Positions 17,378 through 25,402 of a DNA stretch of 64,000 nt are shown here, piece by piece. The stretch covers positions 1 to 64,000 of the forward strand of contig JADGPP010000005.1 in the NCBI GenBank assembly GCA_017882375.1. The letters are read 5' to 3'. Each line of letters opens with the position of its first letter. Positions within the stretch are counted from its first letter, which is position 1. The notes beneath the pieces are model-generated. The model saw only the letters and a program-made list of their open reading frames with translations, was not told the DNA's origin and made no database searches. The stretch comes from Solirubrobacteraceae bacterium. Lineage in GTDB: Bacteria > Actinomycetota > Thermoleophilia > Solirubrobacterales > Solirubrobacteraceae. The position numbers were made by a program, and so were the translations under genes.

Positions 17378-18592
17378 ATGAAACGCACGTTCTTCATTCC
17401 CTTCATCGCGGCCCTGCTCGGCGGAGGCATCGTCGTCGCCGTGATTGCCGCATTCGGCGACCTGGGGGGAACGGGCAAGTCGGTCACGACGGTGCAGGCC
17501 GCGCCGATCGCGCCGTCCAACGCATCGCAGCAGAGCACCGGGCTGACGCCGCACGACATCTACGTCAAAGACGCGCCCGGCGTGGTCTTCGTGACATCGA
17601 CGATCGTGCAGAAAACAGAATCTCCGTTCAATCTCTTCGGCGGCGGCGAATCCCAGCGCCAGGGCCAGGCGACCGGCTCGGGCATCGTGATCGACCAGAA
17701 CGGCACGATCCTCACCAACTATCACGTCGTCGAGAACGCGATCAAGGTCACCGTGAGCCTGGAAAAGGGCAAGACGGTCAACGCCCAGGTCATCGGCAAG
17801 GACCCCTCCAACGACCTCGCCGTGCTGCGCATCCACCCCGATGGCCTCGCCCTGCACCCGCTCACCCTCGGCAACTCCAGTGGCGCGCAGGTGGGAGACC
17901 CGGTGCTTGCGATCGGCAATCCGTTCGACCTCGAACGCACACTCACCACGGGCGTCATCTCGGCTTTGCAGCGTCAGATCACAGCGCCGAACGGCTTCGC
18001 CATCAACAACGTGCTGCAGACCGACGCGCCGATCAACCCGGGTAACTCCGGTGGCCCGCTGCTGGACGCCTCCGGTCGCGTGATCGGCATCAACTCGCAG
18101 ATCGAGACGGGCGGCTCGGGCGGCGGCAGCGTCGGCATCGGCTTCGCCGTCCCGATCGACACGGCCAAGGCCGAGATCTCCCAGCTGGAGAAAGGCGGAA
18201 CCGTTCGCGGTGCGTACATCGGGCTGACCTCGCTGACGATCGACGGCTCGCTGTCGGCGCTCAACCTCCCGGTGAAAAGCGGCGCGCTCGTACAGAGCGT
18301 GCAGAAGGGAACCCCCGCCGAGAAAGCCGGCATCAAAGGCGGCACGGTGAGCGGCAGCACCGAAGGCGGTCAGGTGGCGGTCGGCGGCGACATCATCGTG
18401 ACGGTGGACGGCAAGGCGGTCAACAGCTCCGAAGACCTCTCAAATGACATCTCCGCCAAGAAACCCGGCGATACCGTGGCTGTCGGCCTGCTGCGCGGCA
18501 ACGGCAAGGGCGGCTACGAACACAAGTCGCTGAGCGTCAAGCTCGCCAGCCGCCCCAGCTCGGTTCCCAACGCGAGCACTCCGGAAGGGTAG
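17378..18592 (+). CDS. Membrane-anchored HtrA/DegP-type serine protease with PDZ domain
   Basis: 404-aa extracytoplasmic quality-control protease. One helix at about residues 5-26 (FIPFIAALLGGGIVVAVIAA) anchors it. The trypsin fold carries the catalytic triad: His in ILTNYHVVENA, Asp in PSNDLAVLRI and Ser in NPGNSGGPLL. A PDZ domain occupies roughly 285-390 (GALVQSVQKGTPAEKAGI). A Gly/Ser insertion (ETGGSGGGSVGIGF) lies just before the end of the protease domain. The ATG at 17378 begins right before the helix; a TAGCCT about 40 nt upstream could be its -10. It interrupts the trp gene set between trpC and trpF, with no obvious functional link. Confidence 0.92.
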   Translation: MKRTFFIPFIAALLGGGIVVAVIAAFGDLGGTGKSVTTVQAAPIAPSNASQQSTGLTPHDIYVKDAPGVVFVTSTIVQKTESPFNLFGGGESQRQGQATGSGIVIDQNGTILTNYHVVENAIKVTVSLEKGKTVNAQVIGKDPSNDLAVLRIHPDGLALHPLTLGNSSGAQVGDPVLAIGNPFDLERTLTTGVISALQRQITAPNGFAINNVLQTDAPINPGNSGGPLLDASGRVIGINSQIETGGSGGGSVGIGFAVPIDTAKAEISQLEKGGTVRGAYIGLTSLTIDGSLSALNLPVKSGALVQSVQKGTPAEKAGIKGGTVSGSTEGGQVAVGGDIIVTVDGKAVNSSEDLSNDISAKKPGDTVAVGLLRGNGKGGYEHKSLSVKLASRPSSVPNASTPEG

Positions 18593-18600
18593 GACCCCGC

Positions 18601-18606
18601 TACCGT
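18601..18606 (+). promoter_or_regulatory. -10-like hexamer TACCGT before trpF
   Basis: TACCGT ends 7 nt before the GTG start of trpF at 18614, with no Shine-Dalgarno. It would give trpFBA its own leaderless promoter after the htrA gene, so the trp genes would be split into two transcription units. Confidence 0.45.
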
Positions 18607-18613
18607 TGGGGGC

Positions 18614-19336
18614 GTGTCTCAGGCGCCCCCGAGAGTGAAGATCTGCGGCCTCACCAACCTGCCCGACGCGGAGCTGGCGGTCGAGCTTGGCGCGTGGGCG
18701 CTGGGGATGATCTTCTACGAGGGCAGTCCGCGCCGCTGCGCGCCCGCCGAGGCCGAGCGGATCGCCGCCGTGCTGCGACGCAGGGCCGAGCTGTGCGGGG
18801 TTTTTGTCAACGCGCCGCTGGAGCAAGTGGTCGCCCAGAGCGAGAGCGTCGGGCTGAGCATGCTGCAGTTCAACGGCGACGAGGGGCCGGCGTTCTGCGC
18901 CGAGGCCGCGCGCCGCACAGGCACGCGGGTGATCAAGGCCGTGCAGGTCGCAGGGCCCGGCGACGTGCGCGACGTCGAGCGCTTCCACGTCGACTTCCAC
19001 CTGCTCGACGCGCGCGCCAAGGCGCGTGAGAGGCAGGGGTTGCGCGGTGGAACCGGCGAGACATTCGACTGGGCGCTCGTCAGCCGGCGGCGCTCGAAGG
19101 TGCCGCTGATCCTCAGCGGCGGGCTGACCGCACAGAACGTCGCCGAGGCGATCGCGCAGACCCATCCCTACGCGGTCGACACGGCCAGCGCCACCGAGTC
19201 GGCGCCCGGCCACAAGGACCCAGAGAAGCTGCGCGCGTTCTTCGCCGCGGTGCAGCAGTCCGTGCAGCCGACGCTCGCCGACGAGGGCAGCGCCGCCGAG
19301 GACACCGCGGCTGCCGTCGGCGGGAGCCAGGCGTGA
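18614..19336 (+). CDS. trpF: Phosphoribosylanthranilate isomerase
   Basis: 240-aa barrel enzyme. The first strand KICGLTN holds the catalytic Cys. [21 protein letters not shown] (here CGVFVNAP), LQFNGDE and [19 protein letters not shown] follow; the last is the phosphate and substrate loop, where the usual SSGVE is read as TASATES. About 35 residues beyond the normal end are Ala/Glu-rich and likely unstructured. The GTG at 18614 fits the leaderless pattern. The stop overlaps the trpB start as GTGA. Confidence 0.93.
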   Translation: MSQAPPRVKICGLTNLPDAELAVELGAWALGMIFYEGSPRRCAPAEAERIAAVLRRRAELCGVFVNAPLEQVVAQSESVGLSMLQFNGDEGPAFCAEAARRTGTRVIKAVQVAGPGDVRDVERFHVDFHLLDARAKARERQGLRGGTGETFDWALVSRRRSKVPLILSGGLTAQNVAEAIAQTHPYAVDTASATESAPGHKDPEKLRAFFAAVQQSVQPTLADEGSAAEDTAAAVGGSQA

Positions 19337-20520
19337 GCGCGGACGCCATCGAGTCGCTCGTCGAGCACCACTTCGGCGAGTACGGGGGCCAGTTCGTGCC
19401 CGAGACGCTGATGCCGGCGCTGGCCGAGCTGGAGCTCGCGTGGACGCGGGCGCGCGCCGACGAGGGCTTCCGCGCTCAGCTGAACGGCCTGCTGCGCGAC
19501 TTCGGCGGGCGCCCGACGCCGCTGTATCGCGCCGGACGGCTCTCCGAGCGCCTGGGCAGGCCGGTGTACCTCAAGCGAGAGGATCTGAACCACACCGGCT
19601 CGCACAAGCTCAACAACGCCCTCGGCCAGGTGCTGCTGGCCAAGCGCATGGGCAAGCGGCGGATCATCGCCGAGACCGGCGCCGGACAGCATGGCGTCGC
19701 GACCGCGACCGTCTGCGCGCTGCTGGACCTCGAGTGCGTCGTGTACATGGGCGTGCAGGACACGCGGCGCCAGCGTCCCAACGTGCAGCGCATGGAACTG
19801 CTCGGGGCGACTGTGCGTCCCGTCGACGCCGGCGCCAAGACACTCAAGGAGGCGACCTCGGCGGCGATCCGCGACTGGGTCACTAATGTGCAGAGCACCC
19901 ACTACGTGATCGGCTCGGCCGTCGGCCCGGCGCCGTATCCGTCCTTGGTGCGCGACCTGCAGCGCGTGATCGGCGATGAGGCGCGAGCGCAGATTCTGCA
20001 GGCCGAGGGTCGTCTGCCGGCGCGCGTCGTCGCGTGCGTCGGCGGCGGCTCCAACGCGATTGGCACTTTCACGGCGTTCCTCGACGACGAGCATGTCGAG
20101 CTGGTCGGCGTGGAGGCCGGCGGCGAGGGCATCGACACCGCGCGCCATGGCGCTCCGCTGACGGTCGGCGGCCGTGCCGGCATCCTGCACGGCTCGCGCT
20201 CGGCGGTGATGCAGGACGAGGAGGGCCAGATAGTGCAAGCGCACTCGATCTCGGCCGGCCTGGACTACCCGGGCGCCGGCCCGCAGCACGCCTTCCTGCG
20301 CGACAGCGGCCGCGCGCACTACGTCGCGGTGCCCGACGAGCAGGCTCTGCGCGCGTTCAAGGAGGTGGCGCGCCTGGAGGGCATCATTCCGGCGCTGGAG
20401 ACCGCGCACGCGCTGGCGTGGGTGCTTGAGCAGGACGACGGCGAGCTCGATCTCATCTGCCTGTCAGGCCGCGGCGACAAGGATCTGGCAGAGGTGCTCG
20501 GCAGCCACACCGCGCCATGA
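19333..20520 (+). CDS. trpB: Tryptophan synthase beta chain
   Basis: 395 aa; PLP enzyme condensing indole with serine. The Schiff-base Lys is in [11 protein letters not shown] near residue 91. [30 protein letters not shown] (phosphate-binding glycine loop) and LSGRGDKDL are all present, as is the N-terminal [15 protein letters not shown] segment (read [18 protein letters not shown]). This is the classical TrpB1 type that works with TrpA through an indole tunnel. The GTG start overlaps trpF and the stop overlaps the trpA ATG (ATGA), keeping the two chains coupled. Confidence 0.97.
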   Translation: MSADAIESLVEHHFGEYGGQFVPETLMPALAELELAWTRARADEGFRAQLNGLLRDFGGRPTPLYRAGRLSERLGRPVYLKREDLNHTGSHKLNNALGQVLLAKRMGKRRIIAETGAGQHGVATATVCALLDLECVVYMGVQDTRRQRPNVQRMELLGATVRPVDAGAKTLKEATSAAIRDWVTNVQSTHYVIGSAVGPAPYPSLVRDLQRVIGDEARAQILQAEGRLPARVVACVGGGSNAIGTFTAFLDDEHVELVGVEAGGEGIDTARHGAPLTVGGRAGILHGSRSAVMQDEEGQIVQAHSISAGLDYPGAGPQHAFLRDSGRAHYVAVPDEQALRAFKEVARLEGIIPALETAHALAWVLEQDDGELDLICLSGRGDKDLAEVLGSHTAP

Positions 20521-21341
20521 GCACGCAGCAGGCGACAGGCGTGCAGCGGATCGCCGACGCGTTCGCAGGGGCCCACAAGCGCGCGGCGCTGATGCCGTAC
20601 GTGATGGCCGGCTTTCCCACGCTGGCGCAGTCGATCGCGATAGGCCAGGCGTGCGTACACGCCGGGGCCGACCTGCTCGAGCTCGGCGTGCCCTACAGCG
20701 ATCCGCTGGCCGACGGCCCGGTGATCCACGAGGCCGGCACGCGTGCGCTTGCGGCGGGCGCGAACGTGGGAGGCGTGCTGGAGGTCGCGCGCGCTCTGTC
20801 GCCGAGCATTCCGGTTGTGCTGATGTGCTACGCCAACATCGTCTTCGCGCCGGGTGCGACGGCGTTCGTGCAGCGACTGGCAAGGACCGGTGCGTGCGGG
20901 CTGATCGTGCCCGACCTGCCGCTCGAGGAGGCCGGCGAGGTGCGCAAGGCGTGCGACGATTGCGGCATTGCGCTCGTGCCGCTGGTAGCGCCGACGACCC
21001 CGCGCGATCGGCTCGATGCGATCGGCGCGAGCGCGCGAGGGTTCCTGTACACGGTCTCGGTCGTCGGCACGACGGGCGAGCGCGAGGCGATGCAAGATCG
21101 CTTCGCCGAGGTGGTCGCGCGCGCGAAGGCGAGCACCGAGGTGCCGGTCGCGCTCGGCTTCGGCATCAGCACCCCCGAGCAGGCTCGCCAGGCCGCCGAC
21201 GCCGGCGCCGACGGGGTGATCGTCGGCACGCGTCTGGTCCGTGCGGCGGGGGAGTCGCAGGATCCGGCGGGGGCCGTGGGCGCGCTCGTCGCCGAGCTCG
21301 CGGCGGGCCTCGCCGCGACCGATCGCAGATCGGCCAGCTAG
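20517..21341 (+). CDS. trpA: Tryptophan synthase alpha chain
   Basis: 274-aa barrel; releases indole from indole-glycerol phosphate. The catalytic Glu is in [18 protein letters not shown], with its Asp partner in [25 protein letters not shown] and [13 protein letters not shown] form the phosphate site. The start overlaps trpB. Its TAG stop (21339-21341) is also the first half of a TAGGAT hexamer that precedes the next small gene. Confidence 0.96.
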   Translation: MSTQQATGVQRIADAFAGAHKRAALMPYVMAGFPTLAQSIAIGQACVHAGADLLELGVPYSDPLADGPVIHEAGTRALAAGANVGGVLEVARALSPSIPVVLMCYANIVFAPGATAFVQRLARTGACGLIVPDLPLEEAGEVRKACDDCGIALVPLVAPTTPRDRLDAIGASARGFLYTVSVVGTTGEREAMQDRFAEVVARAKASTEVPVALGFGISTPEQARQAADAGADGVIVGTRLVRAAGESQDPAGAVGALVAELAAGLAATDRRSAS

Positions 21342-21344
21342 GAT
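21339..21344 (+). promoter_or_regulatory. -10-like TAGGAT overlapping the trpA stop
   Basis: TAGGAT, whose TAG is the trpA stop codon, ends 9 nt before the ATG of the 53-residue membrane protein at 21354. No ribosome binding site is visible, which suggests a near-leaderless transcript. Confidence 0.45.
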
Positions 21345-21353
21345 TCCCGCGGC

Positions 21354-21515
21354 ATGGGATTCATCCTCACCGTCACCGCCGGTCTGCTCGTGTGGGTCGT
21401 GCTGTGGGCACTCGGAGCAAAGGGCTTCGACGCGTTCATGCTCGCGGCGGCGATCATCCTGGTCGGCGCCTCACTGAAGATCCTCTCCGGCTACCTCCCC
21501 GGTCGTCGCAGCTAA
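21354..21515 (+). CDS. Small two-helix membrane protein (53 aa)
   Basis: The reading frame ATG 21354 to TAA 21515 encodes 53 residues with two hydrophobic stretches. The first is about residues 3-21 (FILTVTAGLLVWVVLWALG). The second is about 28-45 (FMLAAAIILVGASLKILS). A short basic end, GRRS, follows. A tight hairpin in the membrane is expected. The frame uses GC-rich third positions as real genes here do, sits between trpA and a lipoprotein gene, and has a hexamer at the right distance. I do not recognise a family. Small proteins of this shape are easily missed, and the function is unknown. Confidence 0.7.
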   Translation: MGFILTVTAGLLVWVVLWALGAKGFDAFMLAAAIILVGASLKILSGYLPGRRS

Positions 21516-21522
21516 CAGACCC

Positions 21523-22752
21523 GTGCGCGCGCGCTGGCTGTGTCTGGCCGCTCTCGCCGCGGTGGTCCCGGCGGTGGCCGGGTGCGGCGGAGTGGGCATC
21601 TCGGGCGGCGCCGAAGCGACCGGCAACCAGTTGGCGGTCTACTCCAGCCTGCCACTGCAGGGTCCGGCGGCGCCGATCTCGCAGGAAATCATCAACGGAG
21701 AGCGCCTTGCGCTGTCACAGGCCGGGGGACACGTGGGGCCTCTGAAGGTCGGCTACGTCTCGCTGGACGACGCCAATCCGAAGACCGGCGAACTGGACCC
21801 CGGCGCGACTTCGACCGACGCGAAGACCGCCGCGCAGGACACGAGCACGATCGCCTACCTTGGAGAGCTCGGCTCGGAAGCGACCGCCGTGTCGCTGCCG
21901 CTGATCAACGCAGCCGGGATCCTGCAGGTCAGCCCCGGCAGTCCCTACATCGGGCTGACGTCCTCGCTGGACGCCGGGCAGGACGAGCCACAGCGCTTCT
22001 ATCCGAGCGGCAAACGCAACTTCGGCCGTCTGGTGCTCGGCGACCAGGCGCAGGCGACCGCGCAGGCCAAGCTGATGCGCGGGCTCGGCGTGCACAAGCT
22101 GTTCGTGCTCGACGACCAGAACCCGTTCGAGGTGCCGCTCGCACAGCTGGTGGCCACGCAAGCCCAACGCGACGGCGTCGCCGTGGCAGCCCACGACAGC
22201 ATCGTCACGACGCCCGGAAGCGTGTTCACGGGAGAGATCGAAAAGATCGTGGGCAGCGGCGCGCAAGCCGTGTTCTTCGCGGGCGGAGGCGGGTCGGGAG
22301 CGGTCACGCTGTGGCGCGCGCTTCACCGTGCCGAGCCGCATTTGCTGCTGCTCGGTTCGAGCGCTCTGGTCGCGGAGGCGTTCGCCTCGGCGATCGGCTC
22401 GGCGGGGGCGAGCACGTACCTGACGACGCCCGTGCTCGCATTGGCCGAATACCCACCTGCGTCGCGCCGCGTGCTCGACGACTACCGGCGCCAGTTCGGT
22501 GGACAGCCTGGTGCCTACGCGCTGTACGGCTTCGAGGCGATGAGCGTCGTGCTGGACGCGATCCGCCGGGCCGGCTCGCACGGCAACGACCGCCAGACGG
22601 TCATCGACCGCTACTTCGCGACCGCCAACCGCGACTCCGTGCTCGGGCGCTACTCGATGCAGGCCGACGGCGAAACCACGCTCTCGCGCTACGGCGTCGA
22701 TCGCATCGTCGACGGCCGCGCGCAGTTCTACCGCGCGCTCGACATCCGCTGA
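21523..22752 (+). CDS. Solute-binding lipoprotein (LivJ-like, Peripla_BP_6 type)
   Basis: 409 aa. An N-terminal signal with a lipobox (AVAGC near residues 17-21) predicts a lipid-anchored extracytoplasmic protein. The mature part resembles branched-chain amino acid binding proteins: LPLQGPAAPISQEIINGERLAL, split as LPLQGP and EIINGERLAL, then IAYLGELGSEATAVSLPLIN, KLFVLDDQNPFEVPLAQL and YALYGFEAMSVVLDAI. No permease or ATPase genes are adjacent, so it is an orphan that may act with a transporter elsewhere or as a sensor. The GTG start at 21523 lies 7 bp after the small membrane gene. It converges on the DUF3352 gene with 23 bp between stops. Confidence 0.85.
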   Translation: MRARWLCLAALAAVVPAVAGCGGVGISGGAEATGNQLAVYSSLPLQGPAAPISQEIINGERLALSQAGGHVGPLKVGYVSLDDANPKTGELDPGATSTDAKTAAQDTSTIAYLGELGSEATAVSLPLINAAGILQVSPGSPYIGLTSSLDAGQDEPQRFYPSGKRNFGRLVLGDQAQATAQAKLMRGLGVHKLFVLDDQNPFEVPLAQLVATQAQRDGVAVAAHDSIVTTPGSVFTGEIEKIVGSGAQAVFFAGGGGSGAVTLWRALHRAEPHLLLLGSSALVAEAFASAIGSAGASTYLTTPVLALAEYPPASRRVLDDYRRQFGGQPGAYALYGFEAMSVVLDAIRRAGSHGNDRQTVIDRYFATANRDSVLGRYSMQADGETTLSRYGVDRIVDGRAQFYRALDIR

Positions 22753-22775
22753 GCGCGCGGTCGGCTTCCGCCGGC

Positions 22776-24617
22776 TCAGCCGGTCTGCTGCAGACCGAGG
22801 ACCAGCCGGAAGCGTTCGATGCCGCTGCCCGCGCTGGTGCCCCCGCCTGACAGCGTCGTCAGCGATCGCAGATAGGGCACGAACGGGGCGATCGTCGGGT
22901 CTTCGCTGAGCCCGACGCCTTCCAGCAGCCCGAGCAGCGTGGGGAAGTCGACGATCACGCTCGGGTGGCCGCCGCCGAGCGCCGCGGAGGCCGTCCCGTA
23001 GGCGGCGGCGCCCGATAGCGAGCCCGACGGGTTCAGCGCCGCCCCGATCGAGGCTTCGCCGATGCCGATGACGAACTTCGTCTTGCCGTTGACGTCCTTG
23101 CCGTCGGCGATGTAGAGCACGACCGGGAGCCCCGACAGGCGCGCGGCGACCGCCGCGTCGGTTCCCGGGATGGTCGCGCTCTGCACCGATCCGCCGCTCT
23201 TGCGCAGTTTCGCCCCGAGCTTCGCGACGGCCGCGCGCGACAGCGCGGGGTCCTTGGACTCGATCACGATCCCACCCTTCAGTTCGAGCAGGCCGGTGCC
23301 CGATGCGAACAGCCCTGCCGAGCCCATCCAGCTCGTGAAATCGTGCCGTGCCTGCGCGCTTTCGCCGGCGAGCTCGCGCAGCGGCTGCAGGATCCCTGCG
23401 AGCAGGCCGTTGACGCTGATTCCCGCGGGTTGCCCTCCTTCAGCGCCCGAGCCCGTGAGCAGGCTGCCGAGCGAGGCGATGCCCTGCAGTGCCCCCGGGT
23501 CGCGGCCGAGCGTGCCGCCGACGTCGCCGAGGCCGACCGCCAGCCACGATTCACCCGGAAGCTCGCCCATTGCGCCGGCGGCTTGCGAGCTGGAGGCGAG
23601 CAACCCGCCGGCGCCCGCGCCCGAGTCCAGCGTGTCGGCGTCTACGGCGATCGAGGTCTTCGAGGGAACGAGCGAGACGTTCGCCGTTCGCCCGCCCGCG
23701 AGCAGCGAGAGCGCCGATGAGGAACCCCGCGCCGCTGCGCCGGGCGACCCGCTGAGCGCATCGGGGTTGGCGTAGATGTGCGCGAGCGCGCCCGAGGGGG
23801 CGGCGGCCAGCAGCTTGGAGTAGCTGGGCGCGCGCGCCAGCGCCGGGCCGCCGGAGGTCGTGTCGATCACCGCGTGCACCGCCGGCTCGGTGCCGATCAC
23901 CGCCAGGTGCGCGACGACGGCGAAGGCGATCCCGCTCGTCGTCGCCTGGTAGGAGATTCCGCGATAGGAGGTCGTCTGTGCGCCCGCCCGTCCCGCCAGT
24001 GCCTTGACGAACGACCGGGCCTTGGCCGTGTCGCGCGTGTCGAGCACGATCGCGCCTTCCACCGAATGGGCGGCGAACGGGAATGCTCCGCCTGACTGGC
24101 CGAGCAGGCCCTGCTGCACGAGCGTCAGCAGCTTGCTGACGGCCTGTTCTGAGCCACCGGACCCGCCCGCGCTCAGGAACACACCGGCGCGAGGACCGAG
24201 CCAGGGCGCCACGTCGCGCTTGAAGTCCAACGCGCCCGAGCCCGGGGTCTGCAACGCGCCGAGCAGGCGCAGGTAGGGATCGGCCTGGTGGGTCAGCGTC
24301 TGCCCGGCCGACCGCGCGGCCGTCTGCAGCGCTCCCTCGGGGCGGACGACAGCCCCTGCGTACAGGGCGGCCGAGGCCGGGACGGCATTTGCCGGGTCGA
24401 TCGACGTTCCCGAGGTTCCCGACGAGCCGCATCCGGCGCCGGCTGCCGAGAGCGCTGTGAGCGCGAGTGCGGCGAGCGCGCGTGGCGTCCAACCGCCGGC
24501 CTGCAGCCTGGCGCGGCCCAGCCGCCGTGCGGTGCGCCGGCGAAGCGCGCCGCGAGCATCGCGAGTGGATCGAGGAGATCGGCGGCAGCCGCGGTCGAGC
24601 AGGGAGAGGATCGCCAT
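22776..24617 (-). CDS. DUF3352-family lipoprotein
   Basis: 613 aa on the minus strand. A basic N-terminus of about 40 residues precedes a hydrophobic run (ALAALALTALSAAGAG) ending in a Cys at a plausible lipobox, so it is probably exported and lipidated. The mature start DPANAVPASAALYAGAVVRP, the paired repeats of a beta-rich fold (GISYQATTSGIAFAVV, IGTEPAVHAVIDTT) and the late KFVIGIGEASIGAALNPSG match DUF3352, a family of unknown function in actinobacteria and cyanobacteria. The ATG at 24617 is favoured because a TACGAT hexamer lies 8 nt upstream. The signal peptide sits unusually far in, so a later start is possible. Confidence 0.75.
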   Translation of the reverse strand: MAILSLLDRGCRRSPRSTRDARGALRRRTARRLGRARLQAGGWTPRALAALALTALSAAGAGCGSSGTSGTSIDPANAVPASAALYAGAVVRPEGALQTAARSAGQTLTHQADPYLRLLGALQTPGSGALDFKRDVAPWLGPRAGVFLSAGGSGGSEQAVSKLLTLVQQGLLGQSGGAFPFAAHSVEGAIVLDTRDTAKARSFVKALAGRAGAQTTSYRGISYQATTSGIAFAVVAHLAVIGTEPAVHAVIDTTSGGPALARAPSYSKLLAAAPSGALAHIYANPDALSGSPGAAARGSSSALSLLAGGRTANVSLVPSKTSIAVDADTLDSGAGAGGLLASSSQAAGAMGELPGESWLAVGLGDVGGTLGRDPGALQGIASLGSLLTGSGAEGGQPAGISVNGLLAGILQPLRELAGESAQARHDFTSWMGSAGLFASGTGLLELKGGIVIESKDPALSRAAVAKLGAKLRKSGGSVQSATIPGTDAAVAARLSGLPVVLYIADGKDVNGKTKFVIGIGEASIGAALNPSGSLSGAAAYGTASAALGGGHPSVIVDFPTLLGLLEGVGLSEDPTIAPFVPYLRSLTTLSGGGTSAGSGIERFRLVLGLQQTG

Positions 24618-24625
24618 CGCCGGCG

Positions 24626-24631
24626 ATCGTA
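24626..24631 (-). promoter_or_regulatory. -10 hexamer TACGAT (minus strand) before the DUF3352 gene
   Basis: Read on the minus strand, TACGAT is followed by 8 nt and the ATG at 24617. It is the minus-strand example of the same near-leaderless layout seen for many plus-strand genes. Confidence 0.5.
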
Positions 24632-24794
24632 GCGGCTGGCATGGCTGCTCCGACGCGCTTGACGCCAGCGCGTCGAGTCCGGCGCGGCCGATGCAAGGTC
24701 CGTCCCAGCGAGCGGATCTGCACCGTCGCCTGCAATTCACGAGCGTTTGCGCAGGTGCAGCCGGGATCGCGCAGAAGTGGCCGTTAGCAGGCGT

Positions 24795-24806
24795 TTTCGC
24801 GCGAAA
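24795..24806. promoter_or_regulatory. Perfect 12-bp palindrome TTTCGCGCGAAA
   Basis: Lies in the 340-bp divergent gap between the DUF3352 gene and mraZ, about 45 bp upstream of the mraZ -35 box. Apart from the two promoters, the MraZ-type repeats and the leader hairpin, I see nothing else interpretable in this gap. It may be an operator; no known factor is assigned. Confidence 0.3.
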
Positions 24807-24850
24807 GAGGACAGCGGAGCGTCGTGGTGGGAGAAAATGTGCAATTAGGG

Positions 24851-24879
24851 TTGCGTTGTGGGAGGAAGTGGGGTATGTT
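24851..24879 (+). promoter_or_regulatory. mraZ promoter (TTGCGT-N17-TATGTT) with MraZ-type TGGGN repeats
   Basis: The -35 TTGCGT (24851-24856) and -10 TATGTT (24874-24879) are separated by exactly 17 nt, giving a start near 24886. TGGGA (24859-24863) and TGGGG (24869-24873) lie inside the spacer with a 5-nt gap, i.e. 10-bp phasing. This is the layout of MraZ binding boxes known from other bacteria. Another GTGGGA is at 24827-24832. Autorepression of the dcw operon by MraZ is therefore likely. Confidence 0.7.
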
Positions 24880-24887
24880 CGCGTCAG

Positions 24888-24932
24888 CGAGCCGGGGTGG
24901 AGGGGCTCCTCCCACTCCTCCACCTCGGCTCG
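24888..24932 (+). ncRNA. Long hairpin at the 5' end of the mraZ (dcw) mRNA
   Basis: CGAGCCGGGGTGGAGG (24888-24903) pairs with 24917-24932 over 16 positions with one G-U pair. The loop is 13 nt and pyrimidine-rich (GGCUCCUCCCACU). It begins about 2 nt after the predicted transcription start and ends 25 nt before the mraZ GTG; a GGAG ribosome site (24945-24948) stays free. An RNA motif called mraW is described in actinobacterial dcw leaders as a hairpin with a conserved pyrimidine-rich loop. I recall the resemblance but cannot verify membership. Confidence 0.6.
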
Positions 24933-24957
24933 GTAATCAATTTCGGAGCTCTCCCCA

Positions 24958-25401
24958 GTGGTCCCTTTTCGTGGCACGTTCGACCATACGCTCGACGCGA
25001 AGAACCGCCTCACGGTGCCGGCGCGCTATCGCGCCGCGCTCGCCGAGGGGGTGGTGCTCGCGATGCCCGTCGACCTGAAGCCGTGCGTCGGCGTCTGGCA
25101 CCCGGAGGAGTACGAGCGCTACAGCCGCCGCGCGCTGGCCGAGCTGCCGCCGCTGTCGCCACGCCTGACCGAGCTGGAGCGCTTCTTCTACGGCAGCTCG
25201 CAGGACGCCGACCTGGATGCCGCCGGGCGGATCATGGTCCCGGGCTTTCTCTCAGAGCACGCCAAGCTGCACAAGGAGGTCGTCGTCGTCGGGGCCGGCG
25301 AGCGGCTGGAGCTTTGGAGCAAGGACGCCTGGAACGCCCACCGACCGACGCTGCTCAGCGGCGTCGCGGAGATCACCGCGCATGTCGACGACACTGCTTG
25401 A
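24958..25401 (+). CDS. mraZ: Transcriptional regulator MraZ
   Basis: 147-aa protein with two AbrB-like swapped-hairpin domains. It normally forms a ring and represses the dcw operon it heads. Conserved pieces are FRGTFDHTLDAKNRLTVPAR at the start of repeat 1 and the second-repeat motif DLDAAGRIMVPGFL, which aligns with DAKNRLTVPARYR. The GTG at 24958 has GGAG at a 9-nt distance and sits just before the conserved FxGTF. TGGGN boxes between the -35 and -10 elements are its probable targets. rsmH follows after 1 nt. Confidence 0.94.
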   Translation: MVPFRGTFDHTLDAKNRLTVPARYRAALAEGVVLAMPVDLKPCVGVWHPEEYERYSRRALAELPPLSPRLTELERFFYGSSQDADLDAAGRIMVPGFLSEHAKLHKEVVVVGAGERLELWSKDAWNAHRPTLLSGVAEITAHVDDTA

Positions 25402-25402
25402 C

